Positions 52,806 through 61,511 of a stretch of 64,000 nucleotides of DNA are shown in pieces. The stretch is from assembly GCA_029211065.1 (NCBI GenBank), contig JARGFK010000004.1, positions 1-64,000 of the forward strand. The letters run 5' to 3'. The notes beneath the pieces are model-generated. The model did no database searches, was not told where the DNA came from, and saw nothing but the letters and a program-made list of their open reading frames with translations. Numbering within the stretch: position 1 is the first letter of the stretch; every line of letters starts with the position of its first letter. The position numbers and the translations under genes were made by a program. Source of the DNA: Desulfobacterales bacterium (GTDB lineage Bacteria; Desulfobacterota; Desulfobacteria; Desulfobacterales; JARGFK01).

Positions 52806-53609
52806 ATGTCCCAATTGATGGAATATACTTCCCAGGAAATGATGGCCCTAATGGCGGCCAGAGAAATTCACGATGACGATATTGTCTTTTGCGGCACCGG
52901 CATCTCCATGGTTGCGGCAATGGCTGCCAAACACATCAGTGCGCCCCGGAGCATCATTTTTTTTGAGACCGGCGGCATTGACTGCGAGCTCCGCGAACTG
53001 CCGCTTTCGGTGGGAGATCCGCGGGTCATGGTCGGCACCACGATCAATGCCGGCCTGGCGGAAAGTTTTGCCCTCCTCCAGAATCCCCGTACCGGACCCC
53101 GCACGGTGGCCATCCTGGGCGCCGCCCAGATCGATCCCTTTGGGAACCTGAATTCAACCTGCCTGGGTGACTATCATCGTCCCAGAATGCGCTTTCCAGG
53201 GGCCGGCGGCGCCTCGGATGCGGCCGCCTACGCCGGCCGCGTGATCACCTTTATGGTCCAGGAGCGCCGGCGGTTTGTCCGGCGTCTCGATTATGTTTCC
53301 TCCCCCGGCTGGCCTGAAAACCCCCAGGACCGATTTCGCGCCGGCCTCACGCTTCCGCAAGATTCTCTGGTGATCACCGACAAGGCCGTCTTTCGCTTTG
53401 ATTCCGGCAGCGGCCGGATGTATCTCTCGGGCCACTACCCCGGAATCACGCCCGCAGATGTTGCGGCAGCGGTTGGCTTTGAGATCGAGACCCGTCGCAG
53501 CCGCGAAGTCCCGCCCCCTTCGGCCGCAGAAATTAGTCTGCTGCGTGAAAAAATCGATCCCTTAGGGCTTATCATCAAAAGAATAAAATCTGAAAAGAAA
53601 AGTTTCTGA
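52806..53609 (+). CDS. CoA-transferase beta subunit (GctB-like)
   Basis: A 267-residue beta subunit paired with the preceding gene. The IVFCGTGISMVAAMAAKHI segment and FFETGGIDCELRELPLSVGD contain the region of the catalytic glutamate in this family. ILGAAQIDPFGNLNST is a conserved stretch. The ribosome-binding site is moderate. It completes the BKACE-CoA-transferase operon; transcription converges with the dehydrogenase genes 26 bp away. Confidence 0.85.
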   Translation: MSQLMEYTSQEMMALMAAREIHDDDIVFCGTGISMVAAMAAKHISAPRSIIFFETGGIDCELRELPLSVGDPRVMVGTTINAGLAESFALLQNPRTGPRTVAILGAAQIDPFGNLNSTCLGDYHRPRMRFPGAGGASDAAAYAGRVITFMVQERRRFVRRLDYVSSPGWPENPQDRFRAGLTLPQDSLVITDKAVFRFDSGSGRMYLSGHYPGITPADVAAAVGFEIETRRSREVPPPSAAEISLLREKIDPLGLIIKRIKSEKKSF

Positions 53610-53634
53610 GGCAGGCAAGCTTACTGGAAACACT

Positions 53635-54738
53635 TTATGCTGTTTCAGGATACAACAGAACCTTCAGGGGGGGCTCACCCTGTATTTTTCCACCCACCAG
53701 GCGCAGCGCCTGTTCGGCGTCTTCCAATTTAAAGCGATGAGATATCAGGTCATCAAAGGGATATTTGTTTTGACGAACCATCCGGATCGCGGGCCGCACG
53801 GCGCGAAAATCGTGGGAAAAAACCCCCAGCATCCTGATTTCATTGACCACCGCCCGATTCAGGTTGATCGGAACCCGGCTGTCTTTATAAATTCCGGGAA
53901 GTACCACCGTCGCCCGTTTCCCGGCCAGGGACAAGGCCAGGTCGGCTCCGGCCGGGCTGCCGGATACGTCCATCGCCACATCGGCCATCCTTCCGGCCGT
54001 CATTTCCGTGACAACTTTGACGGGATCCGTTTCTTCGATATCAATGACCCGGTCGGCCCCGAACCGCCGGGCTGTTTCAAGGCGAGCCCTGTCCCGGGCC
54101 AGGCCCGCAACGATGATACATCCCGCGCCCGCCTCCTTTGCCACGGCCGTGGCCGCGATTCCCTGCAGACCGGGGCCGACAATCACAACGGTGTCGCCGA
54201 TGGAAACCCCGCCGATCTGTCGCAGCCAGCGGATCCCGTTTCCGATCACCGCGCAGATCAACACCCCGACTTCCGCTGAGATGTCTTCTCCGATTTTGTG
54301 CACCATGGCCCGCGGATGGATGTAGACAAAATCACTGTAACCGCCATACAGGTGCGGCGGGTCTTGACAGGTTATCATGGAGCCGTAAGTGTAATTTCTG
54401 TCGCACAGGGTATAACCGCCCGACAGGCAGGGGCCGCACTGTCCGCAGCCGAAAGCGTATTCCAGCACCACCCGGTCGCCTTCTGCTACCCCGTGGCGAA
54501 TCTGGGCGGCCTTTCCCATTTTGTAGATCCGGCCCACGATTTCATGGCCTAAAATGATCGGATAGGGGCGGGGCCCGCGGGTAGGCCGGCCCTCAAATAT
54601 CCCGGGATCGGAACCGCAGACCCCGACACATTCCAGCGCCAGCAGCCCGTCGTCTTCACCGGTCTCAGGCAGACCAAAGCGCTGCAGCTCCAGTTTTTGG
54701 GGACCTGTCAATACCATGGCCCGGGAATATGCTTTCAT
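53635..54738 (-). CDS. Zinc-dependent MDR alcohol dehydrogenase
   Basis: A 367-residue medium-chain dehydrogenase/reductase. The catalytic zinc region is CVGVCGSDPGIFEG and GHEIVGRI. The structural zinc site is CGQCGPCLSGGYTLC, and the nucleotide-binding glycine motif is VIVGPGLQGIAATAVA. It oxidises an alcohol or polyol with NAD(P). The substrate is unknown. The 3-hydroxyacyl-CoA dehydrogenase gene lies upstream, 39 bp away, so the two form one unit converging on the BKACE genes. Confidence 0.85.
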   Translation of the reverse strand: MKAYSRAMVLTGPQKLELQRFGLPETGEDDGLLALECVGVCGSDPGIFEGRPTRGPRPYPIILGHEIVGRIYKMGKAAQIRHGVAEGDRVVLEYAFGCGQCGPCLSGGYTLCDRNYTYGSMITCQDPPHLYGGYSDFVYIHPRAMVHKIGEDISAEVGVLICAVIGNGIRWLRQIGGVSIGDTVVIVGPGLQGIAATAVAKEAGAGCIIVAGLARDRARLETARRFGADRVIDIEETDPVKVVTEMTAGRMADVAMDVSGSPAGADLALSLAGKRATVVLPGIYKDSRVPINLNRAVVNEIRMLGVFSHDFRAVRPAIRMVRQNKYPFDDLISHRFKLEDAEQALRLVGGKIQGEPPLKVLLYPETA

Positions 54739-54777
54739 TGAAATCTCTTTTATTTTCAGCGGCGCCAGGCAGAACCC

Positions 54778-55749
54778 TCAAAATTTCAGGGCGATTTTTT
54801 CCCGCGCTATAAATCGTCGCAGCGCCAGAAGCCTGCGATCCCTTTCCTGCAGAATTTCAGCGGTTGAACGGCCTCCATAGGGATAAAAGCCCTGTCCTGT
54901 CTTGACCCCGAGGTTCCCCGCATCGACGCAGGCTTTCAACGACCGGGGGATTGTCTCTTCGTCGGCCGGACGGATGGAAGGGTTTTCGAGAAACTTGAGC
55001 GATATGTCCAGCCCGGTAAAATCATAGCGCCGGACCACTCCCAGAACCGACAGCCGCAAGCCTAAAGACGCCTGCACCGCCTCATCGATTTCTTCAGGTC
55101 CGGCATATCCATTGTCCAGCAGGTAGAAAATTTCCCTTCCTATGGCACGCTGGAGGCGATTAACGATGTAACCCGGAATGAAGCGCTGCATGGTCACCGG
55201 ACGCTGGCCCATCCCACCGAGCACCGTCATCAGGCGGGGCACCACATCGGCTGCGGTTTTTTCTCCCCCCACCACTTCCACCAGTGGGATCAGATAGGGC
55301 GGGGCGTAAAAGTGAGCGATGGCCAGACGCGGCAGGATGTCTTCGGGAGCGATGGAAAAAACATCCAGATAAGAGGTGTTGCTGGCGACGATGCAATGGG
55401 AAGCGATCCGTGGGGCCAGACGCTTAAATAGTCCGGCTTTGACCGTCTCATCTTCGCTGACGGCTTCCAGGATCAGGTCGCAGGCGGCAGCGGCTTCCTT
55501 GAAATCCTGTAAGGGCTTAATGCGATCTAAGACCTGCTGCGGGGATTCAGACCCCAGCTCATCTTCCTGCTGCAGCCATTCCAGTTGGGATCGAATCAGG
55601 ACCTGGGCTTTTGCCAGTTCCGCCGGTTCGGAATCAACCAGAAACACCGGTTGTCCGGCTTTGGCCGCCAGCAGCGCCAGGCCATGCCCCATGGTGCCGG
55701 CGCCCAGCACCATGACTTGAAGCGTCGCGTCGGCCGAAGTGGTGGTCAT
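54778..55749 (-). CDS. 3-hydroxyacyl-CoA dehydrogenase family protein
   Basis: A 323-residue HCDH-fold protein with the NAD-binding motif VLGAGTMGHGLALLAAKAG and the substrate-side motifs SNTSYLDV and AIAHFYAPPYLIPLVEVVGG. Members oxidise 3-hydroxyacyl-CoA, but related enzymes act on L-carnitine or L-gulonate, and the neighbouring BKACE makes a small-molecule 3-hydroxy substrate plausible. The C-terminal domain (GVKTGQGFYPY) is complete. It is the promoter-proximal gene of the minus-strand pair. Confidence 0.85.
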   Translation of the reverse strand: MTTTSADATLQVMVLGAGTMGHGLALLAAKAGQPVFLVDSEPAELAKAQVLIRSQLEWLQQEDELGSESPQQVLDRIKPLQDFKEAAAACDLILEAVSEDETVKAGLFKRLAPRIASHCIVASNTSYLDVFSIAPEDILPRLAIAHFYAPPYLIPLVEVVGGEKTAADVVPRLMTVLGGMGQRPVTMQRFIPGYIVNRLQRAIGREIFYLLDNGYAGPEEIDEAVQASLGLRLSVLGVVRRYDFTGLDISLKFLENPSIRPADEETIPRSLKACVDAGNLGVKTGQGFYPYGGRSTAEILQERDRRLLALRRFIAREKIALKF

Positions 55750-56053
55750 AGACCTTTTATCCTTCCGGGTTTTCAGATTCTATTCTTTTTTCTGAGCCGC
55801 AACAGCGCGCGCATTCCCCGTCCCGCGGCGTCCGGGACTGCAGGGTTCTTCAAGCTTTGCCGCTACACGATTTGCGTCAGATAGATCAGTATTTTTTTTT
55901 GTCTGGGTTGTCAACGCTTTTTAGCGCCGTTCAGGTTCCCATAACGATTCGTTCGCGTTTATGCTTCATTTCAGCTTTTTTTACGCAGCAGCCAAAAGAC
56001 CCCTTTTACATTCTCCCCGAAATTGGTATATTCAGTATCCAGGAGAACATCAG
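55750..56053. other. Divergent intergenic region without a gene
   Basis: This 304-bp space lies between the divergently read 3-hydroxyacyl-CoA dehydrogenase gene and the HSDR_N-type gene. It must contain both promoters, but I find no convincing -35/-10 pair and no palindrome. The only clear signal is AGGAG (56041-56045), the ribosome-binding site of the next gene. Confidence 0.45.
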
Positions 56054-56602
56054 ATGACGGAAAAAGAAAAATTTATCTCGACGGTTATCGACTTTGTGAC
56101 CGGCGAACAGGTGCCGGATATAGGCGCCGAATCGAATCGTCAGGCCCTTGAGCGGATATTGGTGAACACGCTGGGGTATGAAAAAAAAGATGTGGCGGTG
56201 GATGTTGATATCGAAATAGGCATCAGCGGCGAACCCTACCGTTCCCAGATTGATCTGGTGGTTTCCGTGGACGGCGTCCGCTTTATGGCTGTCAAGTGCG
56301 CCGCCGGCTCGCTGGGTTCACGGGAACGGGAAATTTTAGCGGCTGCTCGGCTGCTCGACACCTATCAGATTCCCCTGTCTATCGTCTCCGACGGAAAAAC
56401 CGCCATCATTCTCGATACGGTTACCGGAAAAAAGATCGGCGAAGGATTGCACATGATTCCCACAAAGGCACAGGCCCATGAAACCCTGCAGTCTTCTGGT
56501 CTTCATCCCCTTGATCCTGGTCGGCGGGAACGGGAAAAACTTATTTTTCGCTCCTACGACAGCATGAACGTGAACGTCAGACGCAATTTCTCAGTCCAGT
56601 AA
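56054..56602 (+). CDS. HSDR_N_2-type nuclease-fold protein
   Basis: A 182-residue protein matching the HsdR N-terminal (HSDR_N_2) domain: LVNTLGYEKKDVAVDVDIEIG, SQIDLVVSVDG and FMAVKCAAGSLGSRER. In active PD-(D/E)XK nucleases the last strand reads E-x-K; here it is A-V-K, so the catalytic acid is missing and nuclease activity is doubtful. No other hsd gene is near. ATG 56054 follows AGGAG; longer starts read into non-coding sequence. A terminator follows. Confidence 0.75.
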   Translation: MTEKEKFISTVIDFVTGEQVPDIGAESNRQALERILVNTLGYEKKDVAVDVDIEIGISGEPYRSQIDLVVSVDGVRFMAVKCAAGSLGSREREILAAARLLDTYQIPLSIVSDGKTAIILDTVTGKKIGEGLHMIPTKAQAHETLQSSGLHPLDPGRREREKLIFRSYDSMNVNVRRNFSVQ

Positions 56603-56604
56603 AA

Positions 56605-56635
56605 AAAATCCCCATGAATCGATCACGGGGATTTT
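56605..56635. terminator. Bidirectional terminator
   Basis: AAAATCCCC (56605-56613) and GGGGATTTT (56627-56635) are perfectly inverted with a 13-base loop and A/T tracts on both sides. It can serve the plus-strand HSDR_N gene and the convergent minus-strand zinc-ribbon gene. Confidence 0.8.
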
Positions 56636-56695
56636 CAAAAATATTATTCAGTTTATACCGGCTTTATCCGGCGGTGAAATAAAACCCTAATTTCA

Positions 56696-57373
56696 TTATT
56701 GACCGGCAACCTCCCGGCTGCAATGCTTGCAAATATCGGCCCGTTTTTTGATGATTTCCGCGCAGAACGGGCATTCCCGGGTAAAATATCTTTCATGTAT
56801 CTTTTTAACAGCCTCGTTGACTCTGGTCTGAAGAACATCATTGCCGAATTTTTGGTTCCGGATGGGTTCAATCGCATCCAGCTCGCCGATGTCTCCGACG
56901 ATTTCGGCGGCCTTTACCCGGACCCGGACCGGCTGGGTCGGGTCCATCAACAGGCTCAGTGTCGTAGACCAGTCCTTTTTGACGTAAGTCTCGGCCAGAA
57001 CTGAAAACCCCTTTTTAATGGCTTCCTTAAGAACCTCCTGCTGGGCGACAACCTGCTCGTCGATGATTTGAGCTGTCCCCCCCATGGAACTAAAGACCGG
57101 CATGCATTCAAACGTGTCCGTACCCGGATAACACATGCAGCGGTATGAAGAGGTATGACCGTAATTTTCTTGAATATTTTTCCATCCCTGGATATAAAGC
57201 GGACAGTCGTCATTGAAACACAAATATAAATACGGGGTCCCCCAGCCGAGACCGTCGCTGAAGGCTACCGGCGGGACTTCCCAAAGTTTCATTTCTTCTT
57301 TGCAATGCGGACAAACCGGTCGTTCCTGGGCTATGATCTTTTCCAATACCTGTTCTTTGGTTTCAAAAGCCAT
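56696..57373 (-). CDS. Zinc-ribbon protein with a HEAT-like middle
   Basis: A 225-residue soluble protein. The N-terminal zinc ribbon uses CPHC (near 21-24) with CFNDDCP further on. A central helical part (VRVRVKAAEIVGDIGELDAIEPI) resembles a HEAT repeat. A second zinc ribbon closes the protein (CPFCAEIIKKRADICKHC). Function is unknown; a scaffold or adaptor binding nucleic acid or protein is plausible. The lipoprotein gene lies 16 bp upstream of its start. Confidence 0.65.
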   Translation of the reverse strand: MAFETKEQVLEKIIAQERPVCPHCKEEMKLWEVPPVAFSDGLGWGTPYLYLCFNDDCPLYIQGWKNIQENYGHTSSYRCMCYPGTDTFECMPVFSSMGGTAQIIDEQVVAQQEVLKEAIKKGFSVLAETYVKKDWSTTLSLLMDPTQPVRVRVKAAEIVGDIGELDAIEPIRNQKFGNDVLQTRVNEAVKKIHERYFTRECPFCAEIIKKRADICKHCSREVAGQ

Positions 57374-57389
57374 TGACTTCCTCCATTTC

Positions 57390-58121
57390 TTATAAGCTAA
57401 AATTCAGCACATGGACCTTACCGGTATCTTTTTCAAGCAGTTGCAGCCGCAACTGCTTGGCTGAAAGGGCCTCTCCGGGGAAAAAGATAAATCCATGGGC
57501 CAAACCTTTTGGTTCAACCGCTTGATTTTGTAGAGATTTGTCGCGCAGATCGTTTGTTATTTTCCTGCGGGCATCGTTGGATCCGTAGCCGCCGGCCCCG
57601 CCGATAACCGCACCGGCGGCCCCGCCCACGGCAGCACCTTTTCCGGCAGTAGCCGCCACGTTATCGCCTGTCACGATTCCGATGGCTGCGCCGACGATGG
57701 CGCCTGCGGCTGCCCCCAGGAACCCTTTTTGGGCGCCTTCTGAAAATATCTGTTTGGTCTGGGCGTATTTAGTGGCGCGCTCATAGGCCATTTCCCGGTT
57801 TAAAATCGGCCAAAGATTGCCGTCATTGTCTTCCAGGAAAGTCTGCTGGCCGTTTATTTCCAGCGGATGGGTTCCCTGGTTGTCGAATATCACCTGAACC
57901 GGAAGCATGCCCGCGCTGCGAACATCAAAGCCAAAGGCCGCTTTGGCTTCGGCCGGGTCGGCATATGCCTTGGCGGCCACCTGTGCGCCGGCGGCTTCAA
58001 CAACGTTTTTAAAGGATGTCGGCGTCTTGAACGGCAGGGGTTTTGCTTTATATGTACTGGAGCAGCCGGTTGAAAAGAAAAGACTGACACTAATTAGAAA
58101 GATCATAACTCGTCGATACAT
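57390..58121 (-). CDS. Outer-membrane-type lipoprotein with glycine zipper
   Basis: A 243-residue lipoprotein. The signal peptide ends in the lipobox FFSTGC. The middle (GFLGAAAGAIVGAAIGIVTG and AAVGGAAGAVIGGAGGYG) is a glycine-zipper membrane segment of the type found in small outer-membrane lipoproteins. Flanking regions form beta-rich domains. The role is unknown; association with the envelope is inferred from the signal. It lies upstream of the zinc-ribbon gene and may be co-transcribed with it. Confidence 0.75.
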   Translation of the reverse strand: MYRRVMIFLISVSLFFSTGCSSTYKAKPLPFKTPTSFKNVVEAAGAQVAAKAYADPAEAKAAFGFDVRSAGMLPVQVIFDNQGTHPLEINGQQTFLEDNDGNLWPILNREMAYERATKYAQTKQIFSEGAQKGFLGAAAGAIVGAAIGIVTGDNVAATAGKGAAVGGAAGAVIGGAGGYGSNDARRKITNDLRDKSLQNQAVEPKGLAHGFIFFPGEALSAKQLRLQLLEKDTGKVHVLNFSL

Positions 58122-58246
58122 ATTGAGCCTCCATCAAAAAAAGTTGCGCTAAAACTGCTGATAAACATTTTTTTGTACAATTTTTGTCTTTTAACATAAG
58201 ACTGCCAAGCCGCACATGCAAATCACAATATCAAAATAGGGAGCCC

Positions 58247-59272
58247 TTATCGATGGGACTGGAAAAAAAGAAGCAGGCTTTGTACCAGTCGAGCCATGAA
58301 GTTAAAATCCAAGGTTTCCATTGAATCCGATAACAGGTGATAGTGAGGATTGCGGTAAAATGCCGAATCGGTAATCATCACGGCCTTAAACCCCTCATCC
58401 CAGAAGGATGCATGATCGCTGAGTCTGACAGACGGCAGTATCCAGCCGCTTAAAGGGACCGTCAGCTTGACCACGGGAAGTTCCGGATTGTTCAGAAACG
58501 CCTGTGTCAGCCCCCGGGCAAATCGCCGGGATTTAACATTTCCTACAATTCCAATGAAATTTCCCTTTTCAGGATAGCCGAAATACATCAGGGGAAAAGG
58601 GTAGTCCTGACAGCCGGGCTGCTGGCAGGTATACCCGACCATTTCCAGGCAGATCATACCGTCAATTTTTTCTTTGGTTTTTTTGGCGTTGCGGGCATAG
58701 ACCCGACTTCCCATAAAGCGTGTGCCGTAAACCGGCGGCTCTTCCAGGGCGAATGCGACAAATTTTACTGCAATATCAGGGGAATGATCTGTTTTCAGCG
58801 CCGCCAATTGCCGGGCAGTTTCAAGGAGCACTGCCACAGCGCTGGCATTGTCATCCGCCCCGACCGTTCCGGCAACCGAATCATAATGCGCTCCTACAAC
58901 ATATCGCTTTGAGGGACTGTCGCCGAATGAAACTTCGGCTTCAATATTGGCCACCTCCATTTGTTCATACTGATAGGTTTGGCTGCGGGGATCCAGGCCG
59001 ATATCGCGAAATGTCGAACGGATATAATCTTCGGCCTTTTTTAGATTTTCAGGCCGGTAGACACTACGCTCCCCGATGGTCCGGGTCAGTACGGTAAGAT
59101 GCGCTTTCAGGCGTACGGTCGTATGTTGAATATCCACCATAATGCGGTCCTTGTCTGCGGCTATCGCCCGGAGCGGCATCAACCCCAGAAGCAGAATGAC
59201 GATCCCCGGCAACACTAAAAATAGATGCCAAAACCTGGAGCCTTTGGTTGACAAAAATAAACCCGAGAACAA
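58247..59272 (-). CDS. M28-family zinc aminopeptidase, membrane-anchored
   Basis: A 341-residue peptidase. An N-terminal hydrophobic segment (FLVLPGIVILLLGLMPL) may anchor or export it. The M28 zinc site includes VVGAHYDSV (His and Asp), GADDNASAVAVLLE and FALEEPP (the Glu pair). Such enzymes remove N-terminal residues from peptides outside the cytoplasm or modify glutamine termini. The start overlaps nothing; the ADP-ribosylglycohydrolase-like gene lies 4 bp upstream on the same strand, indicating one transcript. Confidence 0.82.
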   Translation of the reverse strand: MFSGLFLSTKGSRFWHLFLVLPGIVILLLGLMPLRAIAADKDRIMVDIQHTTVRLKAHLTVLTRTIGERSVYRPENLKKAEDYIRSTFRDIGLDPRSQTYQYEQMEVANIEAEVSFGDSPSKRYVVGAHYDSVAGTVGADDNASAVAVLLETARQLAALKTDHSPDIAVKFVAFALEEPPVYGTRFMGSRVYARNAKKTKEKIDGMICLEMVGYTCQQPGCQDYPFPLMYFGYPEKGNFIGIVGNVKSRRFARGLTQAFLNNPELPVVKLTVPLSGWILPSVRLSDHASFWDEGFKAVMITDSAFYRNPHYHLLSDSMETLDFNFMARLVQSLLLFFQSHR

Positions 59273-59276
59273 TCTT

Positions 59277-60194
59277 TTATTTCCCTTCTGAATCTATCCG
59301 GTCCAGCCACTGCATGATGGTTTCACGGTTTTTTAAATCGGAAAGCCAATCTGCCGGAATCGCCGCCATCCCCAGATAGGCTCCCAGAATCATGCCGGTA
59401 ACCATGCCCCTGGCAGCAGAATCACCGCCGGCCATCACATTTTCCACCAATGCTTCTTCTAAGTTTTCTTCGTATCGGGCCAGGAGGTGAATCACGGCAG
59501 GAAACGCCGCTCCAATCTCACACATTTGTCCGAACCCTGATATGGCTGCGCGCGTTTCCAAGTTTGCGCTTGCGAACCCCTCGGATACCCACAGATTATA
59601 GGGAGCTTTATTAAAACTTTCATCCACAACCGATTTTATGGCTGTTTTCAGAGGGGTTCTGTGGAGCACTTTAAAGGCTGCCCGTGCAAAAAATTCGGCG
59701 CTGTCGATAACCTGTGGCTGGTTATGCGTCATGGCCGTTTGGGCCCGGGAAGCGGCAACAAGTCCTTCCAGGTCGTCCCGGTAAAGATATACCAGGGGGC
59801 TGATTCGGGCGGCCCCACCCAGGTCCGATGACGGTGACCCGGATTCACGCGGCCCTTTTCCCTTTTGGAAGTTTTCCAGCGTCTTGCGGGTGGCCTGGTC
59901 CTTATACCCCTGATAGGTTTTAAAAAAATCCTGCCAGTTTTGGGCAAAATCTTCAAGGTTAAACCCCGAACCCCCTGAAAGTGTGTCCAGCAGCTTCAGG
60001 GCTTGATCCCCATAATGCGTAAATTCGCCCCGCTCCTTGGTGGGATGATACGATTCCCCGGACGGCTTCAGAAAATGCGTCACACGACCGTGCTGTTTAT
60101 CCAAAAGGGCGGTATCATAGATCCAATGAACGCCCAGGGCCAGTGAATCCGCAGCAAAAGTTGCCAGAACCATTGCTTTTGCGTTTTCCTGCAT
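59277..60194 (-). CDS. ADP-ribosylglycohydrolase (DraG-like) family protein
   Basis: A 305-residue protein of the ADP-ribosyl-glycohydrolase fold. The N-terminal metal region is FAADSLALGVHWIYD and the C-terminal metal motif is GGDSAARGMVTGMILGAYLG. Classical DraG has GDxxG and GGDTDT; both are changed here, so catalytic activity on ADP-ribosyl-arginine is uncertain. The substrate may differ. It leads a transcript with the M28 peptidase gene. GGAGG precedes its ATG. Confidence 0.78.
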   Translation of the reverse strand: MQENAKAMVLATFAADSLALGVHWIYDTALLDKQHGRVTHFLKPSGESYHPTKERGEFTHYGDQALKLLDTLSGGSGFNLEDFAQNWQDFFKTYQGYKDQATRKTLENFQKGKGPRESGSPSSDLGGAARISPLVYLYRDDLEGLVAASRAQTAMTHNQPQVIDSAEFFARAAFKVLHRTPLKTAIKSVVDESFNKAPYNLWVSEGFASANLETRAAISGFGQMCEIGAAFPAVIHLLARYEENLEEALVENVMAGGDSAARGMVTGMILGAYLGMAAIPADWLSDLKNRETIMQWLDRIDSEGK

Positions 60195-60544
60195 AACGAC
60201 CTCCTTTCAGGAGTTTGAATACGTTCGGACCTGTTTCCTGAATAAACTTTTGGTAAAATCTTTTATTAATGCCTCTATGGCAAATTCTTTTTAAAATATA
60301 AGAAACCGTTCCGTATCCGTCAAGAAATGCGCTTTATCCCCCAGCCGTCGGAACGGAAGGAAGCTCCTTGACACTAAACAAAGAATACCTAATACTGGAA
60401 AAGAAAATTCAGCATGAACTTTTACAGACAAGGACTGAATAGAAAGCCGGTTGAAACGGAATTGCCCGGCAACTGAATCGGAACGTGATGTTGACAACAG
60501 CGATAACATCCCACACTTTTCAATTGAAATAATGGGAGGCGAGC
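60195..60544 (+). promoter_or_regulatory. Spacer with the rubrerythrin-like gene's promoter
   Basis: This 350-bp divergent spacer contains a good promoter on the plus strand: TTGACA (60368-60373), a 16-bp spacer, and TAATAC (60390-60395). A 20-codon ORF starts at ATG 60414 (MNFYRQGLNR) in the leader, with no strong ribosome-binding site; I do not call it a gene. AATGGGAGGCG (60531-60541) is the ribosome-binding site of the rubrerythrin-like gene. Confidence 0.65.
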
Positions 60545-61011
60545 ATGGAAGACAAAAAAATTTCTGAAGTCATCGACTTGGCTATCCAACGAGAAGAAGA
60601 CGCCATTACGTTTTACAGAGAACTCAGCAATAAGCCCTTTGACCAAATCACCAAAGATACCCTTGAATGGATTACCGGCGAAGAAAAAAAACACAAAGCT
60701 TTTCTCGTCAACTACCGGGAAGGCCGCCAGGGAACGGATGCCTTAACAATGCGGGCGGCGGTTAATTACAACATTGCCGAGCATCTGGAAGAACCCCCAA
60801 TTGAAACCGTTATGGACGGTGCGAATATTTTCCTGCTGGCTTCTCACCGAGAGCTGAAATCATACAAATTTTACAGCGAGCTGGCCCACCTGCACCCGGA
60901 AGGCAAACTTCGAACAACCCTGTTCAAAATGCCAGTGAGGAGCTGGCCCACAAGGAAAAAATGGAATACCTATACAGCAATTCCGCCTTTCCTCAAACTG
61001 CCGGGGGTTAA
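60545..61011 (+). pseudogene. Rubrerythrin/ferritin-like gene with a frameshift near its 3' end
   Basis: The frame from ATG 60545 encodes a ferritin-like di-iron protein (IQREEDAITFYRELSNKPF, ITGEEKKHKAFLV: an EExxH motif) up to about residue 129. There the annotated frame continues into unrelated sequence ending at 61045. In another frame, starting at GCC 60931, the protein continues as ASEELAHKEKMEYLYSNSAF and stops at TAA 61009-61011. It restores the second di-iron motif EELAH. A single missing G in ATGGCCAGT, now ATGCCAGT, explains it. The gene is probably inactive, or the frameshift is an assembly error. Related proteins protect anaerobes against peroxide. Confidence 0.8.
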
Positions 61012-61186
61012 TTCTTCGACTCGGTTATCTACAACGCACGAGTAAATAAAACGCGGCAGCCATTGTAATCCGATTCGGAGCGTTTGGCTGTCTGATGGTT
61101 CACCTCATTTTAAGCTCTTTTGGGGCTATCCCCTGACAAGGGCCTTTACCTTCTGGAACCATACGCTGCGGTCCTCCGCTGACGGT

Positions 61187-61405
61187 TTACTTTGAAAAAC
61201 CTTTCAGGATCTTTAGCAGCAATATAATACTTGGCGCCAGATGAAAAAAAAGATCAAAAATATCGATGGGCCGGTTCAGTGCACCGTTTTTTAACATGAT
61301 GAATTTTTCGACCACGTGCGGCATGGGGCTGAAAGGCGCCAGCAGCATCAGGATTGCCGCTACAATTAGTATCGAGTATGGAATGGCGTCAAGAAAGTTC
61401 CACAT
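61187..61405 (-). CDS. Small membrane protein, sometimes annotated RND-transporter-like
   Basis: A 72-residue protein with two hydrophobic helices (ILIVAAILMLLAPF and FFHLAPSIILLLKIL). The region MPHVVEKFIMLKNGALNRPIDIFDLFFHLAPS resembles short proteins annotated in Desulfobacterota as RND transporter fragments, but nothing in it supports transport. ATG 61405 (MWNFLDAIPYS) is the usual N-terminus. It lies next to another small membrane gene on the same strand. Confidence 0.6.
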   Translation of the reverse strand: MWNFLDAIPYSILIVAAILMLLAPFSPMPHVVEKFIMLKNGALNRPIDIFDLFFHLAPSIILLLKILKGFSK

Positions 61406-61511
61406 ATTTTTCCCCTTTTCAGAGATCCGCCATAGAAAGAACAAGCCTGGCCCCGAAAAGTCCGGTAAAAAACACGAACACCATCATGTAACAAAGTGTG
61501 CGCCGAAATTT

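Noticed and set aside
50932-53609. Lysine fermentation pathway based on 3-keto-5-aminohexanoate cleavage
   Set aside because: No lysine 2,3-aminomutase, 5,6-aminomutase or diaminohexanoate dehydrogenase gene is present nearby, so the BKACE substrate cannot be assigned to this pathway.
60920-60940. Programmed ribosomal frameshift in the rubrerythrin-like gene
   Set aside because: No slippery heptamer with a downstream structure is visible, and the family does not use frameshifting.
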